A DNA stretch of 64,000 bases, from NCBI RefSeq assembly GCF_900115585.1, contig NZ_FOWZ01000003.1:62001-126000 (forward strand). The letters are read 5' to 3'. This stretch comes from Qipengyuania nanhaisediminis (GTDB lineage Bacteria; Pseudomonadota; Alphaproteobacteria; Sphingomonadales; Sphingomonadaceae). The notes under the pieces were generated by a model. That model made no database searches. It was not told the origin of the DNA and was given only the letters and a program-made list of their open reading frames with translations. Position numbers and translations under genes: made by a program. Positions 42,874 through 49,842 of the stretch are shown here, one piece after another (position 1 is the stretch's first letter; each line of letters starts with the position of its first letter).

Positions 42874-43350
42874 TTGCTTCATTCCGCCAATGTGGACGTG
42901 AACGGATATTTCTTACCGAGAGCTGCAGATCTAGCCGACCTCGGCGCATGGACGTCGATACTGCCAGACCAGCCTCGCATTCTTCGGACCAACCTTTTCG
43001 GTGACGCCTTTATCGTTGGCGCAGATGGCTACGTCCATTTGCTCGAAAGGGCCGGATGTTGCGCGGAACGTGTAGCCGATAGCGAGGAGGAATTCTGGCA
43101 TCGTGTAGGCAACGACGATCAGGGCTGGCTGATGACCCAACTGGCAGATGACTGCCACTCGAGCGGTCTCACCCTCCGGGATGGCCAATGTTATGCGTTC
43201 ACCGTCCCGCCAATTCTAGGTGGCGAGTATATTCCGCAAAACGTTTGGGTAGCACCATGGGACGAGCGGTTCTCTGTCACCGGAGACCTATTTGCGCAGG
43301 TGAAGGACTTGCCGGATGGGGCGACAGTCTCGTTCAAAGTGGTCGATTAG
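42874..43350 (+). CDS. DUF1851 / Tdi1-type immunity-like protein, possibly N-terminally shortened
   Basis: A ~158-residue protein whose C-terminal part shows the DUF1851 (T6SS immunity Tdi1 C-terminal) pattern: RTNLFGDAFIVGADGYVHLLERAG, VADSEEEFWHRV, SGLTLRDGQCYAFTVPPILGGEY (segments LRDGQCY and PPILGGEY) and LFAQVKDLPDGATVSFKVVD (key VKDLPDG). The N-terminal ~60-residue region usual in the family is missing, and a stop codon precedes the only plausible start (TTG at 42874; GTG at 42892 is another). Base composition is less GC-rich than its neighbours. No toxin or secretion gene is adjacent, so it may be an orphan immunity gene acquired by transfer. Confidence 0.6.
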   Translation: MLHSANVDVNGYFLPRAADLADLGAWTSILPDQPRILRTNLFGDAFIVGADGYVHLLERAGCCAERVADSEEEFWHRVGNDDQGWLMTQLADDCHSSGLTLRDGQCYAFTVPPILGGEYIPQNVWVAPWDERFSVTGDLFAQVKDLPDGATVSFKVVD

Positions 43351-43452
43351 ACGACGTCCGGTTTTCGCACGTTAGGCGTCTGTTTCGACAGCCTATTCCG
43401 GCACCAATAATGTAACCAAGCCATCGACCCGCTTGCGGCGGTCCGAGTGCCG

Positions 43453-44700
43453 CTAGCGTGACGCCAGCTCCTGCTCGCATTGCATCATGTAATCGCGCGT
43501 CAGCGGCAGAACGCGGCGGTCGCGGCAGTACTGGATCTGGTAATTGCACATGCCGCCGTTCTCGAAGCTCGACGTCGCTCCCGCGAGATAGAAGGTCCAC
43601 ATCCGGAAAAAGCGTTCGTCGTACATGCCGACAATCGCTTCCCGGTGCTTCATGCAGTTCGCGTACCATGCGCGCAGCGTTCTTGCGTAATGCAGGCGCA
43701 GCATCTCCGTATCGCTGGCGATCAGGCGGTACTTCTCGCTCGCGGCGACAGTCTCGGACAGCGCCGGGATATAGCCGCCAGGGAAGATATACTTGCGGGT
43801 GAAGGCATCCGTCATGCCGGGCCCACCGATGCGGCCGATGGTGTGGAGCAGCATCACCCCGTCGTCAGCCAACAGGTTCGCGCAGGTCTGGAAGAACGTA
43901 TCGAACTGCGGCCTGCCGACATGTTCGAACATGCCGACCGAAACGATCCGGTCGTACCGGCTGCCCCGCTCGGTCAACTCGCGATAATCCACCAGTTCGA
44001 AGGTTATCCGATCGGCCACGCCTGCCTGTGCGGCGCGTTCTCTGGCAAGTTCCAGCTGTTCGCGCGACAGGGTGATCCCGTGCACTTTCAGGTCGAAATG
44101 CCTGGCAAGGTAGATGGCCATGCCGCCCCAGCCGCATCCGATGTCGAGCACGCTCTGCCCATCGGCGAGCGCGAGTTTGGAGGCAATGTGTGCGAGCTTC
44201 GCTTCCTGCGCTTCGCCCAGCGTTTCTACCCCGTCGGCCCAGTAGGCGCAGGAATACTGCATATGCTCGGGGTCGAGCATCAGTTTATAGAGATCGTTGC
44301 CGATATCGTAATGGTGCGACACGTTGCGCTGCGAACGGATGCGGTCGTTCACCGCCTCGCGCGCGAAGCCGATGCGGTTGGCGATCCGTCGCACAAGCTT
44401 CGGCGAGCCGATAGTGCCACCCTTGTCCCACGGCTGGTTGGAACGGAGCAATTCGACAAGCTCCATGATCCCGCCCTGCTCGATGACCAGGCGCCCGTCC
44501 ATGAAGGCTTCCGCCGCACCCAGCCGCGGATCGAGCACGATGTCCCGTGGGACCTTCTTGTCGGCGAGCCGGATTGCAACGTCCGGGAAGCCCTCTGCCG
44601 GAGAGCCGAAGCAGGAAACCGACCCGTCGGCGAAAGTGACTTGCAGCGTGCCGCGATCGATGATCCTGCCGAGGTATCGCGTGAACAAGCTCGTGCTCAT
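43453..44700 (-). CDS. cfa: Cyclopropane-fatty-acyl-phospholipid synthase (SAM-dependent)
   Basis: A 415-residue methyltransferase of the Cfa/CmaA family. A ~125-residue N-terminal lipid-binding domain precedes NVSHHYDIGNDLYKLMLDPEHMQYSCAYW (segments HYDIGND and MQYSCAYW), then the SAM-binding VLDIGCGWGGMAIYLA near residue 185, VHGITLSREQLELARERA, and the catalytic region VSVGMFEHVG (Glu and His). The C-terminal FRMWTFYLAGATSSFENG is the usual ending. It methylenates unsaturated acyl chains of membrane lipids, which protects against acid and solvent stress. Adjacent genes do not form an operon with it. Confidence 0.93.
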   Translation of the reverse strand: MSTSLFTRYLGRIIDRGTLQVTFADGSVSCFGSPAEGFPDVAIRLADKKVPRDIVLDPRLGAAEAFMDGRLVIEQGGIMELVELLRSNQPWDKGGTIGSPKLVRRIANRIGFAREAVNDRIRSQRNVSHHYDIGNDLYKLMLDPEHMQYSCAYWADGVETLGEAQEAKLAHIASKLALADGQSVLDIGCGWGGMAIYLARHFDLKVHGITLSREQLELARERAAQAGVADRITFELVDYRELTERGSRYDRIVSVGMFEHVGRPQFDTFFQTCANLLADDGVMLLHTIGRIGGPGMTDAFTRKYIFPGGYIPALSETVAASEKYRLIASDTEMLRLHYARTLRAWYANCMKHREAIVGMYDERFFRMWTFYLAGATSSFENGGMCNYQIQYCRDRRVLPLTRDYMMQCEQELASR

Positions 44701-44745
44701 GTCACGACCATATGCTGCCGGCGGCTATCGCGCCAGACATCATGA

Positions 44746-45441
44746 TCAGGAGGCGGCCTGCGCAAACTCAATCGCCGCGAGGAAATCGCCCTTGCGCTTG
44801 GCGCGGCGTTCTTCGGCTTCTTCCTCGCGGCCCCAGAGGTCGGCCTGCCACTCTTCTTCGAGGCTGGCCGCGGCCCATAGGCCCTCGCCGTCGGCGGCCT
44901 CTTCCAGCGCTTCGAGCCCAACGCATAACGATGCGGCGAGCGCGGTGATCTGTTCCAGCGCGGCGAGGTGGAATGGGCCGAGCGCGGCGAGGCGCTGGCG
45001 TAATGTGTTGAGGCTTGTGGCGGGCTGCGCCTTGTGGACGATCCCGCTCACGCGGTGGAGCGTCACGCCTTCGCGCGCTTCCATCGCGGCAAGGATCGGC
45101 TCCCACACCTCCTGCTGGCGGCGGTAGAGCGGCTCTTCGGGATCGGCGCGGTAGCACAGCGTATCCGTCTCGGCATAGCCGACCAGCTTGTCGATCACGC
45201 TCTCCGCATCGCGTGCGACCACGTCGAGCGCATAGTCCGCCATGTCGCGAAAGCGGAAGGAGGAGGGGTCGATCTTTTCGCCCTGCGCGCACCATTCCGC
45301 GGCGAGCATTTCGGCCATCGCCTCGCTCGGCAGGACCTGCGGCTGGCCGCCCTGCGTCTTGATCGGCCGCCCGTCGAGGTGGACCGTCCAGCCGAGGTCG
45401 GTCTCAGCGACGCTCACGTCCTTGTAGAAGCGTTTCATCAC
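44746..45441 (-). CDS. ATP12-family F1-ATPase assembly chaperone
   Basis: A 231-residue protein of the ATP12 family: FYKDVSVAETDLGWTVHLDGRPIKTQGGQP (segments WTVHLDGRPIKT and LPSEAMAEMLAAEW) near the N terminus, then SFRFRDMADYALD (mitochondrial-type TxLA-like region), ETDTLCYRADPEEPLYRRQQEVWEP (segments ETDTLCYRA and QEVWEP), and the C-terminal helical LEEEWQADLWGRE. In mitochondria ATP12 holds the F1 alpha subunit during assembly; bacterial members are typical of alphaproteobacteria, the mitochondrial lineage. It is the last gene of a six-gene overlapping operon and its start overlaps the preceding gene by 4 bases. The ATP synthase genes are not in this window. Confidence 0.9.
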   Translation of the reverse strand: MMKRFYKDVSVAETDLGWTVHLDGRPIKTQGGQPQVLPSEAMAEMLAAEWCAQGEKIDPSSFRFRDMADYALDVVARDAESVIDKLVGYAETDTLCYRADPEEPLYRRQQEVWEPILAAMEAREGVTLHRVSGIVHKAQPATSLNTLRQRLAALGPFHLAALEQITALAASLCVGLEALEEAADGEGLWAAASLEEEWQADLWGREEEAEERRAKRKGDFLAAIEFAQAAS

Positions 45442-45647
45442 TCGCCCGATTTCCAGCGCTTGGAGAGAACTGCGGGCACCACGAAGAACTCGGCGAGGCC
45501 GATCACGAGGATGATGTAGCCGACGAAATCGGGCAGATCGATGATCTTGCTGACGATCAGCGCGCCGATGAACACCATGACGAAGGCGCTCAGGCGGGCC
45601 ATCTGGATCACCCAGAAACGGCGTGCGACAGTCTCTTCATCGGCCAC
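45438..45647 (-). CDS. Small two-helix membrane protein of unknown function
   Basis: A 69-residue protein with two hydrophobic segments, MARLSAFVMVFIGALIVSKII and FVGYIILVIGLAEFFVVPAVL (written in halves: LSAFVMVFIGALIV and VGYIILVIGLAEFFVV), and a charged C terminus KRWKSGE. I do not recognise a named family. It sits between the HAD phosphatase (11-base overlap) and ATP12 (4-base overlap), so it is certainly translated with them; its place suggests a role in ATP synthase assembly or membrane work, which is only a guess. Confidence 0.8.
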   Translation of the reverse strand: MADEETVARRFWVIQMARLSAFVMVFIGALIVSKIIDLPDFVGYIILVIGLAEFFVVPAVLSKRWKSGE

Positions 45648-46293
45648 GGATCATATTCTCCAGTTCTTCCATGGTGGAGGCGACGGACTGCGCGCCCGCC
45701 GCCATGAGTTCTGCAGGATCGTGATAGCCCCAGGCGACGCCGATGGCGCGCACGCCCGCAGCCCCGGCCATCTCGATATCGAAACTCGTGTCGCCGATCA
45801 TGACCGCGTCGTCGGCGCCCACGCCTGCTTCGTCGAGTGCGGCTTCGAGCATGGCGGGATGGGGCTTGGACGGATAGCGATCCGCGCCGTGCAGCGTCAC
45901 GAAATGCTGCTTGATCCCATGCGTTTCGAGGCAGGAATGAAGGCCCCGGTCGCTTTTCCCCGTGGCGACGCCGAGCAGCCAGCCATCCTCGTCGAGCCGG
46001 GCAAGCAGGTCGGCCATGCCGTCGTAGAGAGGTTCGTGCAGCGCGCCCGACAGCCGCGTTTCGCGAAACAGGCGCTTGTAGGCCTCGACCACCTGCAACC
46101 GGTCCGCTTCGCGCCCGTCCGTCATCAGCTGGCGCATGGCAAGCGGCAGGCTGAGGCCGACGGTGCGGCGGATGGCGTTGCGTTCCGGAGGGGGGCTGCC
46201 GATTGCCGCGAAGGCGCGTTCCATCGTCTCGCACACGGCGGCCTGGCCATCGACGAGTGTGCCGTCGCAGTCGAATACGGCGAGCCGGGTCAT
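45637..46293 (-). CDS. HAD-superfamily phosphatase (phosphoglycolate phosphatase-like)
   Basis: A 218-residue HAD hydrolase of subfamily IA. The nucleophile motif is VFDCDGTLVDGQA (Asp9 and Asp11), then a helical cap with LSLPLAMRQL, motif II ATGKSDRG, and motif IV VMIGDTSFDIEMAGAAG (Asp pair). The fold and motif order fit phosphoglycolate phosphatase (Gph) or a pyrophosphatase; the exact substrate is open. It overlaps the upstream PaiB-like gene by 4 bases and the small membrane protein gene by 11. Confidence 0.88.
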   Translation of the reverse strand: MTRLAVFDCDGTLVDGQAAVCETMERAFAAIGSPPPERNAIRRTVGLSLPLAMRQLMTDGREADRLQVVEAYKRLFRETRLSGALHEPLYDGMADLLARLDEDGWLLGVATGKSDRGLHSCLETHGIKQHFVTLHGADRYPSKPHPAMLEAALDEAGVGADDAVMIGDTSFDIEMAGAAGVRAIGVAWGYHDPAELMAAGAQSVASTMEELENMIRGR

Positions 46294-46889
46294 GCCGGCA
46301 CCTTGCGCATCCAGCGCGCCAGATGCGGATTGCCGTGCGCTGCGTGTTCCTCAGCGATCCGCTCGCGGACAGGGGCGGGCTGCTTTTGCGAGAGCTTGAG
46401 CGTGGGGCGCTTGGTTTCCAATGCGAATTCGAAGCCGACGATACCCTTGAACAGTTTCGCCCAATGGCTGTCCGGCGTTTCGCTCGCCTGCCAAGGTTCT
46501 CCGCTGAGACCATCCTCGAACTGCGTTATGGAAGTGTGCAGCAACGCCTCGAGCCCCTCGTCATCGAGGCGCGTCACGGCGCCTTCGAGTTCGATCGCGA
46601 CATAATCCCAGGTGGGGACGGAAGCGCGGTCGGCATACCAGCGCGGACTGACATATCCGTGCGGCCCGTTGACGACGATCAGCGCTTTCGCCCCGTCGAG
46701 ATGGGCGGCCAGCGCGTTCGATCTCGCGATGTGGAATTGCAGAGCGCCATCGCCGCTCGCGATCAGCGGGACATGGGCGACGCGCGGTCCGTCCGGCGTG
46801 GTCAGAAACACCATCCCGAAGCCGGCCTCTGCCACGATGCTCTCGATCAGCTTCCGGTCGTCGGTTCGGAAGAGCGGATTGGGATGCAT
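46290..46889 (-). CDS. PaiB-family FMN-binding protein (putative negative regulator type)
   Basis: A 199-residue split-barrel flavin-binding protein: MHPNPLFRTDDRKLIESIV at the start, then FLTTPDGPRVAHVPLIASG and LQFHIARSNALAAHLDGAKALIVVNGPHGYVSPRWYAD (segments FHIARSN, GPHGYVSPRWY), then KLFKGIVGFEFALETKRPTLKLSQ (segments IVGFEF, KLSQ). These match PaiB of Bacillus, which is annotated as a repressor of sporulation and protease genes but may be an enzyme. ATG at 46889 overlaps the last base of the pseudouridine synthase gene, and its own end overlaps the HAD gene by 4 bases. Confidence 0.88.
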   Translation of the reverse strand: MHPNPLFRTDDRKLIESIVAEAGFGMVFLTTPDGPRVAHVPLIASGDGALQFHIARSNALAAHLDGAKALIVVNGPHGYVSPRWYADRASVPTWDYVAIELEGAVTRLDDEGLEALLHTSITQFEDGLSGEPWQASETPDSHWAKLFKGIVGFEFALETKRPTLKLSQKQPAPVRERIAEEHAAHGNPHLARWMRKVPA

Positions 46890-48016
46890 CAGCGCTTGCC
46901 CTTGCCCTTTGCCGGGCCCTTTCCGCCGGTTCCGCCACGCGCCCTGCGCGGGCCGCGCTGGGACTTGCGGTAATTCTTGGCGTGCTGGCGGGCCTGCTGC
47001 TTCTTCTCTTCGCGCGATTTGGGCGGCGGATCGTCGCGCATCGGCGTGGCGTCGCTGGCGTTCTCGTCGAAGCCAAGCTGTTCGAGCGAGGCAGCGAAGT
47101 GTTCGGGCAGGTCGGCGGTGACATCCAGCTTTCCGCCATCCGGGCTGTCGATGATCAGGCGGCGCGCATGGAGGTGCATCTTGCGGCTGATAGAGCCGGT
47201 CAGGAAGGCATCGCGCCCGCCGTATTTGCCGTCGCCGACGATGGGATGGCCCATGGCCGCGCAATGGACGCGCAGCTGGTGGGTGCGACCGGTCATCGGC
47301 TGGAGTTCGAGCCACGCGGCGGTCTTGGCCGCCGTTTCCACCACGCGGTACTTGGTTTTGGCAGGCGCGCCGCCTTCATGGTCGACATGCATCTTCTCGC
47401 CGCCCGATCCGGGCTGCTTGGCGAGCGGTGCCTCGATCACGCCCTGCTTGATGTCGGGCACGCCGACCACCAGCGCCCAGTAGATCTTCTTGGCGCTGCG
47501 GCCGGAGAATCGCTTGGAAAAGAACGCCGCGCTACCGGGCGTCCGCGCCACGAGCAGGACGCCCGAGGTATCCTTGTCGAGCCGGTGCACGAGGCGCGGG
47601 CGGACATCGTCCTCGCCCTCGACGAAGGCATCGAGCAACCCGTCGACATGGTTGAAGGTGTTGGTGCCGCCCTGAGTGGCGAGGCCCGCCGGCTTGTTGA
47701 GCGCGATTGCGGACTTGGTCTTCTTGATGACCATGTCGTGCGCCTGTTCGATCTCGGCCTGGCTCAGCTCGCGCTTGGTCTTAGGCTTCTTGTGCGCCGC
47801 ATCGCCGCCCGGGGGCACACGGATCTGCTGGCCCTGTTCGAGCCGGTCGTCGGGCTTCACCCGCTTGCCGTCGACGCGGACCTGGCCGGTGCGCGCCCAC
47901 TTGCTGACGGTGCCGAAGCCCACTTGCGGCAGGTGCCGCTTGAACCAGCGGTCGACACGGATGCCGTCATCGTCGGCCTCGACCGTGAACTGGCGTACTT
48001 CGTCGGAGGTTTTCAT
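46889..48016 (-). CDS. RluC/RluA-family 23S rRNA pseudouridine synthase with basic C-terminal tail
   Basis: A 375-residue enzyme. An S4 RNA-binding domain (RVDRWFKRHLPQVGFGTVSKW, segments RVDRWF and VSKWARTGQVRVDG) is followed by the catalytic domain with LVHRLDKDTSGVLLVART and the invariant Asp, and QPMTGRTHQLRVHCAAMGHPIVGDGKYGG (segments TGRTHQLRVH and GDGKYGG). The last ~50 residues are an unusual Lys/Arg/Gly-rich tail that looks disordered and RNA-binding. RluC modifies 955, 2504 and 2580 of 23S rRNA in E. coli. ATG at 48016 overlaps crcB by 4 bases; upstream open codons are frame artefacts. Confidence 0.9.
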   Translation of the reverse strand: MKTSDEVRQFTVEADDDGIRVDRWFKRHLPQVGFGTVSKWARTGQVRVDGKRVKPDDRLEQGQQIRVPPGGDAAHKKPKTKRELSQAEIEQAHDMVIKKTKSAIALNKPAGLATQGGTNTFNHVDGLLDAFVEGEDDVRPRLVHRLDKDTSGVLLVARTPGSAAFFSKRFSGRSAKKIYWALVVGVPDIKQGVIEAPLAKQPGSGGEKMHVDHEGGAPAKTKYRVVETAAKTAAWLELQPMTGRTHQLRVHCAAMGHPIVGDGKYGGRDAFLTGSISRKMHLHARRLIIDSPDGGKLDVTADLPEHFAASLEQLGFDENASDATPMRDDPPPKSREEKKQQARQHAKNYRKSQRGPRRARGGTGGKGPAKGKGKR

Positions 48017-48423
48017 CCTGCCATCCTCATGACTGCAAGCCCGACCATCAGCCCGGTGATGCCGAGCGCGAAGGAAAGGACGGCATATAGCGTTGCGAAG
48101 AGATATTGTCCGCGCTCGATCAGCATCACCATTTCCAGGCTGAAGGCGCTGAACGTGGTGAAGCCGCCCAGAACGCCAGCGCCAAGCAGCAGGCGCGTCT
48201 GCTCGCTGGTGTCGGCTCCCGATCGCACCAGCCAGCCGGCCAGCAAGCCCATCAGCAGGCTGCCGATCGCATTGACGGCGAGGGTGGCGAAGGGGAAGGC
48301 GCCCATGATCGGCGCGCCGAGCCATTGCGTCATGGCGCGCCCGGTCTGGTAACGCATGGCCGCGCCGATACCGCCGCCGATGGCGACATGCAGGGTTGCG
48401 GCAAGGGGGGAGAGGGTGGACAT
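48013..48423 (-). CDS. crcB: Fluoride exporter CrcB (Fluc)
   Basis: A 136-residue protein with four hydrophobic helices and the Fluc signatures GGGIGAAMRYQTGRAM near residue 15, FPFATLAVNAIGSLLMGLLAG (segments ATLAVNAIGS), and LLGAGVLGGFTTFSAFSLEM (segments GGFTTFSAFS) with the TTFS polar track. It forms a dual-topology dimer that exports fluoride. ATG at 48423 was chosen over an upstream start that lies 15 codons earlier. I saw no fluoride riboswitch in the 205 bases upstream. It is the first gene of the overlapping operon. Confidence 0.93.
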   Translation of the reverse strand: MSTLSPLAATLHVAIGGGIGAAMRYQTGRAMTQWLGAPIMGAFPFATLAVNAIGSLLMGLLAGWLVRSGADTSEQTRLLLGAGVLGGFTTFSAFSLEMVMLIERGQYLFATLYAVLSFALGITGLMVGLAVMRMAG

Positions 48424-48570
48424 TGCGCGATCCCCTAGCCGCTCGCGCGGGTTTGCGAAAGGCGGCACTGCACGCTTGCCTTTTATGGCTCGAATCCGTA
48501 TGTGGCCGCCATTCGAGCCGGTCCGGAACGGATTCGGCGCGCTTTTCGTTGATAAAGCGAAACCCTATTC

Positions 48571-48628
48571 AAGGAGGCATACCCCGCAAGAAGCGGGCTC
48601 TGGCCCGTAAGTCGAGGTATTGAATTTT
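48571..48628 (+). promoter_or_regulatory. Unusual rpsU leader: detached Shine-Dalgarno and two exclusive hairpins
   Basis: AAGGAGG at 48571-48577 matches the 16S anti-Shine-Dalgarno almost perfectly but lies ~50 nt before the rpsU ATG (48629), with no start codon in range. It is followed by CCCGC-AAGAA-GCGGG (48583-48597) and by CGGGC-TCTG-GCCCG (48594-48607), two 5-bp hairpins that share GGG and cannot form together. Only a weak GAGG (48614-48617) lies near the true start. This layout suggests translational control of S21. Confidence 0.5.
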
Positions 48629-48835
48629 ATGCAGATCATGGTTCGCGATAACAATGTCGACCAGGCCCTCCGCGCGCTCAAGAAGAAGCTGCAGCGTGAA
48701 GGCGTCTATCGCGAAATGAAGCTGCGCCGCCACTACGAAAAGCCCAGCGAAAAGCGCGCCCGTGAAAAGGCTGCTGCAGTTCGCCGCGCTCGCAAGCTGG
48801 AGCGTAAGCGCATGGAGCGTGACGGCATCAAGTAA
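48629..48835 (+). CDS. rpsU: 30S ribosomal protein S21 (bS21)
   Basis: A 68-residue basic protein: [62 protein letters not shown], read as segments [37 protein letters not shown] and the Arg/Ala-rich helix, which is unmistakably S21. It sits on the 30S platform near the anti-Shine-Dalgarno end of 16S rRNA and aids initiation. I chose ATG at 48629; TTG at 48620 is also in frame. The start lacks a good ribosome site, unlike its neighbours, and the leader at 48571-48628 is unusual. A GNRA-loop terminator follows. Confidence 0.97.
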   Translation: MQIMVRDNNVDQALRALKKKLQREGVYREMKLRRHYEKPSEKRAREKAAAVRRARKLERKRMERDGIK

Positions 48836-48868
48836 GCCGTTGATTGCTTCTGCAAGCTAAGCCATGAG

Positions 48869-48893
48869 GGCGCGGAGAAATCCGCGCCCTTTG
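48869..48893 (+). terminator. Terminator after rpsU with GAAA tetraloop
   Basis: A 9-bp perfect stem, GGGCGCGGA (48869-48877) with TCCGCGCCC (48882-48890), closed by a GAAA loop and followed by TTTG. It lies 33 bases after the rpsU stop and only 21 bases before the FKBP start, so the FKBP gene may have its own promoter or depend on read-through. Confidence 0.8.
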
Positions 48894-48914
48894 CGTATTA
48901 CAGGCGAATTTTAC

Positions 48915-49490
48915 ATGACCGAGATCACCCGCGTACCGCTCCGCCCCATCAAGAAGGGCTCGCTCACCAAGCTCTGGCTGGGCGTCATCGTCGCCATCCT
49001 GCTCGGTGCAGGCCTGGCGTGGGCTGCCGTGCCCAAGGGCGTGGAAGTGGAAACGCTGACCGAGGGTGTCGGTCCTTCGCCGCAGATGGGCGATGTGGTC
49101 TTTGCCAATTACGTCGGCACGCTGCCCGATGGCACCGAATTCGACCGTTCGCAGCCGAGCCCGTTCCCGCCCGAGATCTTCCCGGCGGGCACGCCGTTCC
49201 CGCTCGACGAGCAGGGCGGTATCATCGAAGGCTTCGCCGAAGGCCTGATGCAGACGCAGAAGGGCGGCAAGTACCGCATCGAAATCCCGGCAGAGCAGGC
49301 CTATGGCGCAACGCCGCCTCCCGGATCGGACATTCCGGCCAATAGTGACCTCATTTTCGAGGTCGAAGTGACGGAAATCATGTCGCTCGAAGAAGCGCAG
49401 CAGCGCTTCATGCAATTGCAGGCGCAGATGGGTGCGCAGGGCGGTCCCGGCGGCCCCCAGGGTGCCCCTCAGCAAGCGCCCGTCGAATAA
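48915..49490 (+). CDS. FKBP-type peptidyl-prolyl isomerase, membrane-anchored
   Basis: A 191-residue protein with an N-terminal anchor (LTKLWLGVIVAILLGAGLAWAA) and an FKBP domain: GDVVFANYVGTLPDGTEFDRS (segments NYVGTLPDGTEFD), VIEGFAEGLMQTQKGGKYRIEIPAEQAYGA (segments IIEGFAEGLMQ, KYRIEIPAEQAYG) and LIFEVEVTEI. The active-site Tyr/Phe/Asp pattern is kept. The tail is Gln/Gly/Pro rich. It should fold periplasmic proteins. Start at ATG 48915 (MTEITRVPLRP) is preferred over 17 earlier open codons that overlap the rpsU terminator. Confidence 0.92.
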   Translation: MTEITRVPLRPIKKGSLTKLWLGVIVAILLGAGLAWAAVPKGVEVETLTEGVGPSPQMGDVVFANYVGTLPDGTEFDRSQPSPFPPEIFPAGTPFPLDEQGGIIEGFAEGLMQTQKGGKYRIEIPAEQAYGATPPPGSDIPANSDLIFEVEVTEIMSLEEAQQRFMQLQAQMGAQGGPGGPQGAPQQAPVE

Positions 49491-49539
49491 GGCGCAAAGC
49501 CTGCTTGAAGCGCGCGCGCCACACGGCTAACGCGCGCCC

Positions 49540-49842
49540 ATGTCAGTTACCCGAGAAGAAGTGGCGAAAATCGCCTCTCTGGCCCGCATCCGGATGGAGG
49601 ATGCGGAGCTGGATCGCATGGTGCCCGAGCTGAACAACATCCTCGACTGGGTGGAGCAGCTGGGCGAAGTCGACACCTCCGGCGTGGAGCCGATGACCGC
49701 GGTCATTCCCAACACGCTGCGCCTGCGCGACGATGTGGTCGACGCCATTCCCGAAACGTCCGGCGGACGGCGCGACGATGTGCTGGCCAATGCCCCGGCG
49801 GCCGAACACGGCTTCTTCGGCGTACCCAAGGTGATCGAGTAA
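49540..49842 (+). CDS. gatC: Aspartyl/glutamyl-tRNA amidotransferase subunit C
   Basis: A 100-residue protein: [39 protein letters not shown] (segments [10 protein letters not shown] and ILDWVEQL) and [19 protein letters not shown], the classical GatC pattern. It holds GatA and GatB together in the complex that amidates Glu-tRNA-Gln or Asp-tRNA-Asn. The stop overlaps the gatA start by one base (TAATG). Confidence 0.95.
   Translation: MSVTREEVAKIASLARIRMEDAELDRMVPELNNILDWVEQLGEVDTSGVEPMTAVIPNTLRLRDDVVDAIPETSGGRRDDVLANAPAAEHGFFGVPKVIE

Noticed and set aside
48424..48570. Search for a fluoride riboswitch upstream of crcB
   Set aside because: I could not see the conserved fluoride-aptamer layout in either orientation; the region mainly serves the divergent rpsU leader.
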